A stretch of DNA of 64,000 nucleotides from an uncultured Muribaculaceae bacterium (GCA_910585285.1 CAJUDL010000005.1:40520-104519); one strand, 5' to 3'; positions 52,179-61,618 are shown, numbered from the stretch's first letter. Notes: generated from the letters alone by a model not told the origin. Program-made: numbers and translations.

Positions 52179-53960
52179 CTAATTTACTGTTCTTTTCATC
52201 GCGGTGCCGTTGCGCACTACGATGTAAATGCCTTTCTTAAGATTTTTACCTGTGACACGAATACCGTCTATTGTATAAATTTCCTCATATGCTTTGCAAC
52301 CCTCTGCAATATCTTCAATGCCCGTAGGAGTGTCAGTCATCACATTCAATTTATATATCCGGGGAGTGGATGTGAAAAATTGATTCATCCCGGATTCCAA
52401 TGTGGGGGTAACCTGCAGGCTTATTGATTTGCCAGCCAAAGAAGCCGGTATTAGGAATGTTTCATATTCCCCGTCAGAAGTGAATGAGGACTTCGCGACA
52501 TCCGGCACCGATGCATTCCATGTCGCTACTTTTCGTGCCTCGAACGGACCGCTCGCCTCAAATCCACACTCTTTCCTGCAACGAATTGTCTGACCGGCAC
52601 TTACTGTCTGCCCATCACTCACAGGGGTATCATCGACAAAAATATCGGGTGCGAGTGTCACCTTACCTCTGTTGAACACACTTATCACTTCTCCGGAGGT
52701 AATATAGCTATCGCCGCTAAGCCGCACCCTATAGATTGGAGAGATAGCTCCCGGATCTCCACTGAAGTTCCAGGTGAATCCTTTTGAAAACACTCCATAC
52801 TTACGCGACGAAACTTCATCTCCCCGCGAACGGAGATTGGCATCATAGGCAATGTGCTGCACATCAACATCATCGGGAATTCCTTCCGCTACTGTGACCT
52901 TTAGCAGAACATTGTCTTTAGAAGTGCCGCTAACCGGCTCCCACCTCACCTCCGGCACGGGAAGGCGAAGGATTCCCTTGTGGTATCTTGAGTTGTTGTC
53001 TATGATAGCATCCACAAGAGATGTACCGTTGTAGGCGGCATCCGTGCCCGCATAGTCCATCAATATTATTCCGGTCGGTCCGGGAGTGCGCCCCTTTGCA
53101 AGCAGCCGGGTTATTATCGCTTGCGCCGTCTTTTTGGCATTGCTGGAGTTATTGGAGTTAGTTGCACTCCCCTTGTAACCGGAGGCATGATTGATGACCC
53201 ATGTGCCGAAGTTGGATTCATCACGACAAAGCGCCGCCGATTTGTCAAGGAGTGAAACAACAGCATCTGCCTTTACCTGCTCATCGCTGATTTCATAATG
53301 ATCCTGAAGCCACAGCGTGGCGTTGCCGTTACTGCTTTTGATGCTTCCCTTGCGGAAGGTAGCGTTGTCACCCCAGCTACTGATTGTGGCAACCTTCTCA
53401 TGTGAAAACGCACTCCTGGTGAGCACTATTATCTTGCCACGCACTTCTCCTACTCTTAGTTTCGGGGAGAACGGCACAATGATGTCGCCATATTTATTAC
53501 AATGGTCAATCATGTTTCCCGCCCAATTGCTATTGTTGCTATCACCCTCCGTCTCATGGCGGATGATGAATATCACGAACTCTCCCGGATTTGCGGAAAG
53601 GAAAGAAATGCATTCCACAAAAGCCTTGTTCATCGTCAGTTTGGTCTTGAGCGGACCATGGAAGATGGGCAACGTGCTACCGTCAACACCGGGGCGCAGG
53701 TCGAAAGCCCTAACACCAAGCTTCAACTGTTCGGAAAAATTCTTATCCTGTGTTTTACCTGCTACAATACCGCCGATAGCACCGATACCTTCGAAACCAT
53801 TGCCGGTGCCCGTATCGTGTGTGCCGGGTATCGACAATTGGCAGACGTAGTCATAGTCATCAAGTGCCGTCATCCACCTTAAACCATCGGCAGCCTGTAA
53901 GATTCCCGTCACATTCAGCGACATTAGCACCATTGCCGCTGTTATAAATATCTTTTTCAT
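52179..53960 (-). CDS. PI-PLC-family phosphodiesterase with T9SS-like C-terminal tail
   Basis: The 593-residue exported protein has a signal peptide (MKKIFITAAMVLMSLNVTGI). A phosphatidylinositol-specific phospholipase C X-domain follows with the two catalytic histidines in QLSIPGTHDTGTG and LPIFHGPLKTK, and RAFDLRPG between them. The substrate could be phosphatidylinositol or a related glycolipid. Beta-rich domains follow (about 340-540), then a C-terminal tail EEIYTIDGIRVTGKNLKKGI ending in KRTVN. The next two upstream proteins share this tail, and it resembles type A T9SS sorting signals. I use ATG 53960; the frame extends to a TTG at 53984. It is likely secreted to the cell surface. Confidence 0.82.
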   Translation of the reverse strand: MKKIFITAAMVLMSLNVTGILQAADGLRWMTALDDYDYVCQLSIPGTHDTGTGNGFEGIGAIGGIVAGKTQDKNFSEQLKLGVRAFDLRPGVDGSTLPIFHGPLKTKLTMNKAFVECISFLSANPGEFVIFIIRHETEGDSNNSNWAGNMIDHCNKYGDIIVPFSPKLRVGEVRGKIIVLTRSAFSHEKVATISSWGDNATFRKGSIKSSNGNATLWLQDHYEISDEQVKADAVVSLLDKSAALCRDESNFGTWVINHASGYKGSATNSNNSSNAKKTAQAIITRLLAKGRTPGPTGIILMDYAGTDAAYNGTSLVDAIIDNNSRYHKGILRLPVPEVRWEPVSGTSKDNVLLKVTVAEGIPDDVDVQHIAYDANLRSRGDEVSSRKYGVFSKGFTWNFSGDPGAISPIYRVRLSGDSYITSGEVISVFNRGKVTLAPDIFVDDTPVSDGQTVSAGQTIRCRKECGFEASGPFEARKVATWNASVPDVAKSSFTSDGEYETFLIPASLAGKSISLQVTPTLESGMNQFFTSTPRIYKLNVMTDTPTGIEDIAEGCKAYEEIYTIDGIRVTGKNLKKGIYIVVRNGTAMKRTVN

Positions 53961-53986
53961 ATTGTCTGGTTTTGTAAGCCCCAATG

Positions 53987-54121
53987 CTATTTCAACACAA
54001 GTGTCACCGTAGACATATCAAGTCCCGGAGCATTCCATTCCTCCATGCTCATAAGCCATAGCATCAGCACCAACGCAATGATGGTTATTCCCCACAATCC
54101 CCTTTTAAGAGCCTTACTCAT
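53987..54121 (-). CDS. 44-residue single-pass membrane peptide
   Basis: The short ORF MSKALKRGLWGITIIALVLM continues LWLMSMEEWNAPGL and ends LVLK, stop. It has a basic N-terminus, one 17-20 residue membrane helix and a short outer tail. The ATG is 13 bp after the end of the upstream modular gene, and the stop is 26 bp before the PI-PLC ATG, so it fits in the operon. No homologue is recognised. It could be a real small protein or a chance ORF; position and helix favour real. Confidence 0.45.
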   Translation of the reverse strand: MSKALKRGLWGITIIALVLMLWLMSMEEWNAPGLDMSTVTLVLK

Positions 54122-54134
54122 ACTCGGCAAAATT

Positions 54135-56435
54135 TCAGATTACTTTTTTCGTTGCCTTACCGTTGCGCACAACAACGTAAACGCCCTTCTGTAATTTCTT
54201 GCCCGTGACGCGAACTCCGTTAATTGTGTAAATCTCCTCATGCACATTCGATTCGGAATCAATGTCCTCTACACCTGTCTGGGTATTGACAGTCAAGTTG
54301 CAAATCGTCGGATCCGATTTAGTGAAAGCTTCGCTTGTCGGCATAAGCATCAGCTCAAGACCGATTTCCTGACCGGGCACTACGGCAGGGAAAGTCACAT
54401 TGCCGTCTGCATCAGGCGAGACACCGGCGGGCAGACCCCTGTATGCGTGTTGTCCGAAACATGTCTTGTATCGCAAGGTCTCTCCTTCTGCCGCACTTGT
54501 GCGGACTGTTGCAGGTGTGTAGACATTGGGATTCTCGATCCTCACCTCTGCTCCAAAAGGAATCGTAAGATCATCCTGACTTAACTCCGCATGGGCTACC
54601 AACTCTCCGTTTACGTATACACGAGGAGACTCTATCTTCAATTCCTCTCCATTAGCCTTGAAATATATCACATCCGAATCCTCATAACCGGGTGCGGAAG
54701 CATATGCAGCGAAGAATTTTGGCGCGAGATGTCCCTCGACATTCTCATATTGACAGGTAACAGTTTTATCCTTTCTGAATGCCTTTTCAGAATAATAATA
54801 TGGCAAATATGGAGACTGCTGGTAACAGTCAGAAGAATATGCGATGTAATAAATGGTTACATCTTTTGCAAGTAAGGCTGTTCTGCCTACTACATTTATA
54901 GACATATCCATCTTCATAGGGTCGTCCTCATTCCGTAAGTATTCTCCGGTAATATAGAGCTTGCCCTTGGTTTTTAGTATCGCCATGCTATGATATGGGG
55001 TACGATTTGATTCTTCAAAGATATCTTTATAATCATTATTTGGACTGTAAATATGTCTATGATATATTTTTTTGCCTACAAGACTATTGTCTACTATGAA
55101 ATAAGACTTATCACCTTCCTCGGTCTGCGGAATATCGATCTCCTGGTTATCATCATGCTCATCTGTCAGCCATTCACGATAATAGACATGACTGGTGGCA
55201 ACCTGACGTGAAGGAAAATCGAGAATATCATTCTTGTAACCGGATAGAGTGCCGTTTCGTTTGCGTACCGATACCTTTGAACCGACATAAACATCGTGCT
55301 CTATGGTGCTTGATCCGTCATCCTCTACAAGTACCCCGTCCACCCATACTTCAGGTGTAGGAAGCTTAATCTTCTTATTCTCAAAAGACACAAGAACAGG
55401 ATCGGAAGGCGCATAACCATCTGCACTTAGCCTGATTTCATAAAGGGGACAATCATTAAAGGGATCTCCATCCATATTCCAGCGCACACCATCCTCAAAC
55501 TCTTTAAGTGTCTTCAGGTTTGTGACCGGTGTATTAAGCTCTAAGCTGGAATTATAGTTGATTTCCTGAACTTTAATCCTACTGGAGATAAGTCCGTCAG
55601 GCAAACTTGCATCATCTGGAACTTCAACCTTCAATCGAACGCGAACGCCATCCATATACCATCCCCAACTTGCAACCGGTGTCGGAAGTATTGCTGTCAA
55701 CTTCTTGTCACTAATTGGACTGCTGTCAAAAATTTCTTTTATTGTTCCTTCGCCCCAACAGGGATCAAGAGCAAGTCTAAAATTATAACTTCCCCTTATT
55801 GTGAAATCAACATTGCCATAATCATCAGTCCCTAAGAATAACCCTTCGTACATTAGAGCAGTTTTAGAACCTCCAACCGGTACTCCGAAACAGGTCATAA
55901 AAGGCGTAGCATCTCCTGTAACACAAGGATAAACATTTGGATTGTTAAGCTCAATCTTTGTTCCCAATCTAACATTGTATGAATCCTGAGTCGCAACTTC
56001 TCCGTTTATTTTCATAATCGGTGCATCCAAATTCATCTTAATTCCATCAAGAGAGAAATATATTATGTCAGAATCTGTGTAGCCGGGAGCTGACACATAT
56101 GCCGCAAAAAACTGTGGAACTATGCTGCCAACTGTAATAAACGATCTATTAACCTCTGTTGTCCCTTTTATCGAAAATTTTCTACTTGAGTATTCCCGCC
56201 ATGAACCTGTATCACCTACCTTTTTCTGTTCATATAGCATATAATGGATTGTCAGATCTTCAACATTGCCAGAATAGTCGGTAGGAGCCGATATTTTCAG
56301 ATCCAGATTGTATTTATCACCGGCACGTGTAGTAAACCTGCCGGTAGGCTTGCTAAGCTTAGTAGCATTGGCGATGTTCGCTCCTCCTATGAAAGTAAGG
56401 AACGCCAAGATAAATGAAAGAACCTTATTTCTCAT
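54135..56435 (-). CDS. Modular exported protein with T9SS-like C-terminal tail (paralogue 1)
   Basis: The 766-residue protein has a signal peptide (LSFILAFLTFIGGANIANA) and no enzymatic motif I recognise. It is built of repeated modules. Type A has LTIHYMLYE and FFAAYVSAPGYTDSDIIYF. Type B has VNGELVAHAE, AEVRIENPNVYTPATV and GLPAGVSPDADGNVTF. Type C has PVASWGWYMDGVRVRLKV and IRLSADGYAPSDPVLVSF. Type D has LPTPEVWVDGVLVEDDGS. The order here is A-B-C-D-A-B plus tail. The tail EEIYTINGVRVTGKKLQKGV is nearly the same as in the two neighbours and fits a T9SS cargo signal. It is a probable surface protein of unknown function. Confidence 0.75.
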   Translation of the reverse strand: MRNKVLSFILAFLTFIGGANIANATKLSKPTGRFTTRAGDKYNLDLKISAPTDYSGNVEDLTIHYMLYEQKKVGDTGSWREYSSRKFSIKGTTEVNRSFITVGSIVPQFFAAYVSAPGYTDSDIIYFSLDGIKMNLDAPIMKINGEVATQDSYNVRLGTKIELNNPNVYPCVTGDATPFMTCFGVPVGGSKTALMYEGLFLGTDDYGNVDFTIRGSYNFRLALDPCWGEGTIKEIFDSSPISDKKLTAILPTPVASWGWYMDGVRVRLKVEVPDDASLPDGLISSRIKVQEINYNSSLELNTPVTNLKTLKEFEDGVRWNMDGDPFNDCPLYEIRLSADGYAPSDPVLVSFENKKIKLPTPEVWVDGVLVEDDGSSTIEHDVYVGSKVSVRKRNGTLSGYKNDILDFPSRQVATSHVYYREWLTDEHDDNQEIDIPQTEEGDKSYFIVDNSLVGKKIYHRHIYSPNNDYKDIFEESNRTPYHSMAILKTKGKLYITGEYLRNEDDPMKMDMSINVVGRTALLAKDVTIYYIAYSSDCYQQSPYLPYYYSEKAFRKDKTVTCQYENVEGHLAPKFFAAYASAPGYEDSDVIYFKANGEELKIESPRVYVNGELVAHAELSQDDLTIPFGAEVRIENPNVYTPATVRTSAAEGETLRYKTCFGQHAYRGLPAGVSPDADGNVTFPAVVPGQEIGLELMLMPTSEAFTKSDPTICNLTVNTQTGVEDIDSESNVHEEIYTINGVRVTGKKLQKGVYVVVRNGKATKKVI

Positions 56436-56583
56436 CTCTTTTAGTTATTTAATTTCACACGAGGTAACTATCCTCGATCCCCGTTCAGAATATTTCTTAC
56501 ATTTCCCTGATTTAAAAGTCAGGGGGCACGGGAGCACGATGACTCCCGCACCCTCATTCAAGCTAAATTATCAATTCATGAGA
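56436..56583. terminator. Intergenic region with two hairpins between the modular paralogues
   Basis: Two stems, CCCTGA/TCAGGG (about 56504-56523) and GGGAG/CTCCC (about 56530-56547), follow the upstream paralogue in minus-strand order. The sequence just upstream of both paralogue starts is similar (CTTTTAGTT then an A/T-rich run), consistent with duplication. Confidence 0.4.
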
Positions 56584-58866
56584 TTATTCATTCACCACTT
56601 TCTTGGTGGCTTTGCCATTGCGCACAACGATGTAAACGCCTTTCTGCAATTTCTTGCCTGTTACGCGAATACCATCCATTGTGTAAATCTCCTCATGCAC
56701 ATTCGCGTCTGAATCTATGTTCTCCACTCCTGTCGGCGTGTCGCTTACAGTCATGAAGCAATTAGTCTGATGCCATCCATCGAAAGCACCGCCTGGGAAA
56801 AGGCTCAGCTCAAGGGGGATATCCTGACCCGGCTCGTTTGCCGTGAAAGTTACATTGCCATTTGCATCAGGGGTAACACCGGAGGGCAAACCACTATAAA
56901 TGCCTGTTGTTCCAAAACGAGTTTCGAATGGCGCAGCCTCTCCTTCTGCAGCACGTGTGCGGACTGTCACTGGCGTGAAGACATTCGGATTCTCGATCCT
57001 CACTGTCGAGCCTAAAGGAATCTCAAGTTGCCATGGGTTCAATTCTGCATGGGCCACCAACTCTCCGTCTACATATACACGGGGAGACTCTATCTTGAAT
57101 GGATTTAGTTCATCATGTTCTACTGTGAAATATACCACATCGGAATCCTCGAAACCTTCTGCTGAAACATATGCCGCATAGAAGTCGGGCATATTCTCCG
57201 CATCTGCTTCAAATTTTGCAATATGACGACCGACAGTGGTTTTAAGCTGAGAGGATTTTTCCTCATTGACTCCCGCGCCAAAGTATTCAGCATAATGGAT
57301 TGTCAGGTCGTCCAAGTTTCCTCCATATGTTTTCGGTGCATATATTGAGACATCATACCGGGCAAGCGCTTCATTCCATTTGAAGCTACACTGCGGAGCG
57401 TCAAGCTTGCCGCCGACTACAAGGCCACAGATAGTAGTATCCCAGCCATCAAATACATTCGGCACATTGGTGGCTATCAAGTTTAGCTCAAGATCTATAT
57501 CACTCTCAGCCGTGAACGTCACGTTGCCTGATTCATCAGGAGTGACACCATCCGGCAGACCTCTGTAGAAGGCAGTTCCGATACAAGTCACGAATGGTGC
57601 CGCCTCGCCTTCAGTGAGCTCGTAGTTATTCGGGTTCTCGATCCTTACCTCGGCTCCTTTGGGAATTCGCATGCCCAATGTGGACGGTCCTGAATACGCT
57701 ACCAGATTACCGTTCACATAGACGCGGGGAGACTCTGTCTTCAATTCCTCGCCATCATCCTTGAAATAAAGCACATCGGAATCCTCATAACCGGGTGCGG
57801 ATGCATACGCGGCAAAGAAGTCCGGTTTAGTGCCCCCGTAAGCCGCATATTGAGTGGTGAACACGGTACCCTTCTCGGATGCCTTTACGGAATAACAATG
57901 TGGCAAATATGGATATGAGAGGGAATTTTCTGAAGAATATTCAATATAATGGAGGGTTACATCATCGGCATTGCCGGAATAATCTAATGCTGCGATAGAC
58001 ATATCCCACATTATTGTATTGTCCGTATTCTGTGAGTATGTTCCTGCAATGTTGAGTTTACCTTTACTCTTTATCACCATCGTGTGGTACGGTGTTTTAT
58101 CCGAGTTCTCAAAGAACGCTGCATAATCATCGTTGGCGAGGTACATGTGACGATGATATATCTTTTTGCCTACAAGGCTCTTGTCCACAATGAAACAGGA
58201 CTTCTCGCCTTCCTCAGTCTGAGGGATTTCTATCTCCTGGTTGTTCGTTCCTAGATTGCCTGTCCATTCACGGTACCATATCTTGCTGGTTGCGACTTTG
58301 CGGGCCGGGAAATCGAGAAGGTCATTCTTGAAACCGGAGAGCATGCCGTCACACTTGCTCACCGATACTTTCGATCCAATATAAACGTCATGCGTTGCGG
58401 TGTTTGAGCCGTCATCCTCTACGAGCACTCCGTCAACCCATACCTCTGGCATCGGAAGCTTGATCTTCTTGTTCTCAAATGATACAAGAACCGGATCGGA
58501 AGGTTCGTAACCGTCAGCACTCAGACGGATGTCGTAGAGGGCATGAACCGTAAAGGGGTCTTCGTTCATCGTCCAGTCAAAACCTTCTTCGAATTCGTTA
58601 AGTGTCTTCAGGCTTGTTACCGGTGTATTAAGCTCCATACCAGATGTATAGTTGAGTTCCTGAACTTTTACTTTATTAGAAGTCAGTCCTGAAGGAAGGC
58701 TTACACCGTCAGGAAGGCTTACCTTCAATCTGACGGACTTGTTTGAGCCGTCTGTTGTCCACCCCCAGCTTACAACAGGAGTCGGCAACTTCTCTGCCAG
58801 AACGGTGTTAGCGACTCCTATCGAAGTCACAAACGCCAAGATAAAGAAAAGGATTCTTTTTTTCAT
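56584..58866 (-). CDS. Modular exported protein with T9SS-like C-terminal tail (paralogue 2)
   Basis: The 760-residue paralogue of the downstream protein has a signal peptide (ILFFILAFVTSIGVANTVLA). Its modules are the same types but in the order C-D-A-B-A-B plus tail: it opens with LPTPVVSWGWTTDGSNKSVR, then LPMPEVWVDGVLVEDDGSNT, then two A-B pairs (FFAAYASAPGYEDSDVLYF, GLPDGVTPDESGNVTF; FYAAYVSAEGFEDSDVVYF, GLPSGVTPDANGNVTF). The tail EEIYTMDGIRVTGKKLQKGV ends KKVVNE. Modules C and D are highly similar between the two proteins, so recombination or recent duplication is likely. It is probably T9SS cargo; the binding target is unknown. Confidence 0.75.
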   Translation of the reverse strand: MKKRILFFILAFVTSIGVANTVLAEKLPTPVVSWGWTTDGSNKSVRLKVSLPDGVSLPSGLTSNKVKVQELNYTSGMELNTPVTSLKTLNEFEEGFDWTMNEDPFTVHALYDIRLSADGYEPSDPVLVSFENKKIKLPMPEVWVDGVLVEDDGSNTATHDVYIGSKVSVSKCDGMLSGFKNDLLDFPARKVATSKIWYREWTGNLGTNNQEIEIPQTEEGEKSCFIVDKSLVGKKIYHRHMYLANDDYAAFFENSDKTPYHTMVIKSKGKLNIAGTYSQNTDNTIMWDMSIAALDYSGNADDVTLHYIEYSSENSLSYPYLPHCYSVKASEKGTVFTTQYAAYGGTKPDFFAAYASAPGYEDSDVLYFKDDGEELKTESPRVYVNGNLVAYSGPSTLGMRIPKGAEVRIENPNNYELTEGEAAPFVTCIGTAFYRGLPDGVTPDESGNVTFTAESDIDLELNLIATNVPNVFDGWDTTICGLVVGGKLDAPQCSFKWNEALARYDVSIYAPKTYGGNLDDLTIHYAEYFGAGVNEEKSSQLKTTVGRHIAKFEADAENMPDFYAAYVSAEGFEDSDVVYFTVEHDELNPFKIESPRVYVDGELVAHAELNPWQLEIPLGSTVRIENPNVFTPVTVRTRAAEGEAAPFETRFGTTGIYSGLPSGVTPDANGNVTFTANEPGQDIPLELSLFPGGAFDGWHQTNCFMTVSDTPTGVENIDSDANVHEEIYTMDGIRVTGKKLQKGVYIVVRNGKATKKVVNE

Positions 58867-58966
58867 TTCTTTTAGTTGTTAAATTGTTGAATAAAAATTG
58901 AAAATTGTTTAATAAATATGAGTTGATAATTAATTAATGCTTGTTATGTTATCCATTTTCGTTGAT

Positions 58967-59215
58967 TTACCTTCCCGACAAGAAATGAAGCAGGGGCAAA
59001 GACACCAGACTGCATATAAGGAATGCTGTCAGCAATGACGGAATAAACGAAAAACAGAGAATGCGAGTGGCTAAGCTTACAGTCAATGTGAAAAAAACTA
59101 CAGATGAAATCGTGCCAATGGCTTTACTGAACCTACGGAACAACAATATCTGATAGATGAATATTAATGCTGAAAGCAGCCACGCGAACAAGAGGATAAT
59201 ATTCCGGATAGCCAT
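58967..59215 (-). CDS. Small membrane protein (three predicted helices)
   Basis: The 82-residue protein has three hydrophobic segments: IILLFAWLLSALIFIYQILL, IGTISSVVFFTLTVSLA and SLLTAFLICSLVSLPLLHFL. I do not recognise a family. It precedes the modular genes in the same orientation by about 100 bp. A -7-like TAATTTTG lies at 59468-59475 on the minus strand, some 250 bp upstream. An overlapping 71-residue frame (59133-59348) looks less natural. Confidence 0.5.
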   Translation of the reverse strand: MAIRNIILLFAWLLSALIFIYQILLFRRFSKAIGTISSVVFFTLTVSLATRILCFSFIPSLLTAFLICSLVSLPLLHFLSGR

Positions 59216-59699
59216 AATCCATTACCCCACTTTCCAAGGCTAAGGGTATATGACATGCAATAGGTTCCTGAAATTGCAAAATGGAGACCTTACGGATAGT
59301 AATTTTTTCATAATCATAAATCTTAAATAGAATAACAAATCGAATCAATTATAAATGTGATATTCTTGCCACCAGTAATAAAATCACCAAATAACATTTT
59401 ATCATTCAGATGATTAAATACGGCATATAATTCTTAATCTTTTTAGGCTTCCCTAAAAATCACACCGCAAAATTAAACATAAATTCACAAATTACCCCCC
59501 CCAATTGTTAAAATACGTTAAAACAATTCAAAAAAACCTATTTCAAACGTTTGCATCTATAAAATTGCTCCGCAAGGTATTATTCGACATCTTCTATGCC
59601 GTCTGACGCGAACCGGTTTTACCCCACACCGACCAGTTCGTTTCCTGCGGAAACTCCCTGTCGATAGGGGGGATTATAACTATAAGAAGCATTGAAAAT
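59216..59699. other. Non-coding region of about 480 bp
   Basis: The left part is A/T-rich with no supported ORF. At about 59610-59672 several short stems follow one another: CGAACCGGT with ACCAGTTCG, TTTCC-TGC-GGAAA, and CCTGTCGATAGG. They may belong to a structured RNA, but there is no clear terminator or known family. Confidence 0.3.
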
Positions 59700-59730
59700 T
59701 TTGTTTATGATACTAAATATTGTACCTTTG
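59700..59730 (+). promoter_or_regulatory. Consensus promoter of the C69 dipeptidase
   Basis: TTTG (59700-59703), exactly 19 bp, then TACCTTTG (59723-59730) is a textbook Bacteroidetes -33/-7 pair. The predicted leader is about 30 nt. Confidence 0.75.
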
Positions 59731-59764
59731 CACCAAATTATGTTAAAAAACAACCGATACAGAT

Positions 59765-61411
59765 ATGAAACGTATTTACAGTTTGTCGCTCACAGCGGCG
59801 ATGATATGGCTCGGGGGCGCGTCTTCCGAGGCGTGTACCAATCTGATCGCGGCGAAGGGAGCCACAACCGATGGTTCGGTGATGGTGACTTATGCCGCCG
59901 ATTCCCATAACCTCTATGGCATGCTGACGCATACGCCGGCAGCACGTCACCCGAAAGGTGCGATGCGAAAGGTAGTGGAATGGGACACGGGGAAACCTCT
60001 CGGTGAAATACCTCAGGCTGCCGAAACTTACAATGTTGTCGGCAACATGAACGAGCATCAGCTCGCCATCGGTGAATCAACATGGGGAGGACATAAGGAA
60101 CTCGAAGACACCACAGGTAAATCAATCATAGATTATGGATCTCTGATACAGATCGCTCTCGAACGCTGCAAGACAGCACGCGAAGCTGTGGATTTCATGG
60201 GAGATATCGTGAATAAATACGGTTACGCCTCAAGCGGCGAATCATTCTCGATTGCCGACAAAGATGAGGTGTGGGTAATGGAGATGATCGGGAAAGGCGC
60301 TGAAAAGGGAGCAGTATGGATTGCTGTCCGCATTCCTGACAATGCCATTTCCGGTCACGCCAACGAACCTCGCATCCGCAAGGTCAACATGAAGGATAAG
60401 GAGAATGTGAAATATTCGAAAGATGTCATCTCGTTCGCCCGCAAACGTGGCTATTTCAACGGCAAGGATGAGGATTTCTCTTTCGCCGATGCTTATGAGA
60501 ACCATACAGTCTCTACGCGTCGTGGCTGCGATGCTCGCGTGTGGAGCTATTTCCGTCGCTTCGCCCCGGAAACAGACAAGTATTATTCATGGTGCGCAGG
60601 CACAAGCAACGATCCGATGCCCCTCTATGTAGTGCCGGAGAAAAAGGTAAGCCTCAAGGATATGGAATGGAGCATGCGCGATCATTTCGAGGGGACACCC
60701 TTCAACATGACCGATGACATCGGTGCCGGTCCTTATCATGTGCCATATCGCTGGCGTCCGATGGATTATACAGTTGACGGCAAGACCTACTGTATGGAGC
60801 GCGCTATAGCCACTCAGCAGACCGGCTGGAGTTTCGTAAGCCAGAGCCGCAACTGGCTGCCCGACCCTGTGGGTGGTATCCTGTGGTTTGGCACAGACGA
60901 TACCAACACCTCCGTCTACATGCCTTTCTACTGCGGCATGACCGAGATTCCTCAGGAACTTGCCCACGGCGATATAAATACTTTCGACCCCAAAGCCAAT
61001 TTCTGGATGACAAACATTGTTGCCAATCAGGCTTACAACCGTTACGACCAGATGATCCCGGATGTCCGCAAAGTGCAGAACAAGCTGGAGGATAAATTCC
61101 GCAACACAAGGAATGCCACAGACTCCCGCCTCGCCGCCTTGGTGAAAGCCGGAGACATGGAGGGTTACCGCAATGCTGTGAACAAAGAGGGAGCAGAAGT
61201 TGCGAAAGAGGCAACGGATGATTACCGCGATCTCGCCATATATCTTTTTGTAAAATATATGGACGGCAACATGAAGAAAACAGATGAGAACGGTAATTTC
61301 GTAAAAAGCGAATACGGACTCCCCGTCTATCCCTCATTCCCGGGCTACGACAAAAAATATTACGAAAACATCGTAAAAGAAACCGGCGACCACTTTCTCA
61401 TTAATGAGTAA
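59765..61411 (+). CDS. C69-family dipeptidase (PepD-like)
   Basis: The 548-residue exported Ntn-hydrolase likely cleaves dipeptides. The signal peptide ends at SSEA and Cys24 (ACTNLIAAKGATTDGSVM) would become the N-terminal nucleophile after cleavage. Other family segments are GNMNEHQLAIGESTWGGHKE, ASSGESFSIADKDEVWVMEM, RRGCDARVWSYFR and SQSRNWLPDPVGGILWFG. It is a single-gene unit with its own consensus promoter and strong terminator. Confidence 0.92.
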   Translation: MKRIYSLSLTAAMIWLGGASSEACTNLIAAKGATTDGSVMVTYAADSHNLYGMLTHTPAARHPKGAMRKVVEWDTGKPLGEIPQAAETYNVVGNMNEHQLAIGESTWGGHKELEDTTGKSIIDYGSLIQIALERCKTAREAVDFMGDIVNKYGYASSGESFSIADKDEVWVMEMIGKGAEKGAVWIAVRIPDNAISGHANEPRIRKVNMKDKENVKYSKDVISFARKRGYFNGKDEDFSFADAYENHTVSTRRGCDARVWSYFRRFAPETDKYYSWCAGTSNDPMPLYVVPEKKVSLKDMEWSMRDHFEGTPFNMTDDIGAGPYHVPYRWRPMDYTVDGKTYCMERAIATQQTGWSFVSQSRNWLPDPVGGILWFGTDDTNTSVYMPFYCGMTEIPQELAHGDINTFDPKANFWMTNIVANQAYNRYDQMIPDVRKVQNKLEDKFRNTRNATDSRLAALVKAGDMEGYRNAVNKEGAEVAKEATDDYRDLAIYLFVKYMDGNMKKTDENGNFVKSEYGLPVYPSFPGYDKKYYENIVKETGDHFLINE

Positions 61412-61440
61412 TGTGAAATGAGCAATGTGTAATTGCTCAA

Positions 61441-61496
61441 GACATATAAAAAACAATCCGGCAAACTTGAGTTTGTCGGATTGTTTTTTATATGTC
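61441..61496. terminator. Strong bidirectional intrinsic terminator
   Basis: A 26-bp stem (61441-61466 with 61471-61496) with one G-T pair, a TTGA loop and A6/T6 tracts follows the dipeptidase gene. It is preceded by TAATGTG-type heptads (61411-61435). Confidence 0.93.
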
Positions 61497-61559
61497 ATTA
61501 CAGTTATAGGTTGAGGTAGCGCATATTAGTGGCATCGCATACTTAAGGCGAGCCCATTA

Positions 61560-61618
61560 ATCCTTTTACCTTTTCCCTCTTCCCTTTTACCTTGAAATAA
61601 AGCAACGCTTTATTTCAA
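61560..61618. repeat. TTTTACC-type heptads and hairpin over the lipoprotein stop codon
   Basis: CCTTTTA, CCTTTTC, CCTCTTC, CCTTTTA heptads (61562-61591) abut an 11-bp hairpin (61592-61602 with 61608-61618) that contains the stop codon of the lipoprotein gene. Confidence 0.65.

Noticed and set aside
53961..53984. TTG start for the PI-PLC protein
   Set aside because: The ATG at 53960 begins a good signal peptide; the extension adds only a short polar stretch.
59133..59348. 71-residue ORF overlapping the small membrane protein
   Set aside because: No hydrophobic pattern or family; the 82-residue frame has a more natural membrane-protein profile.
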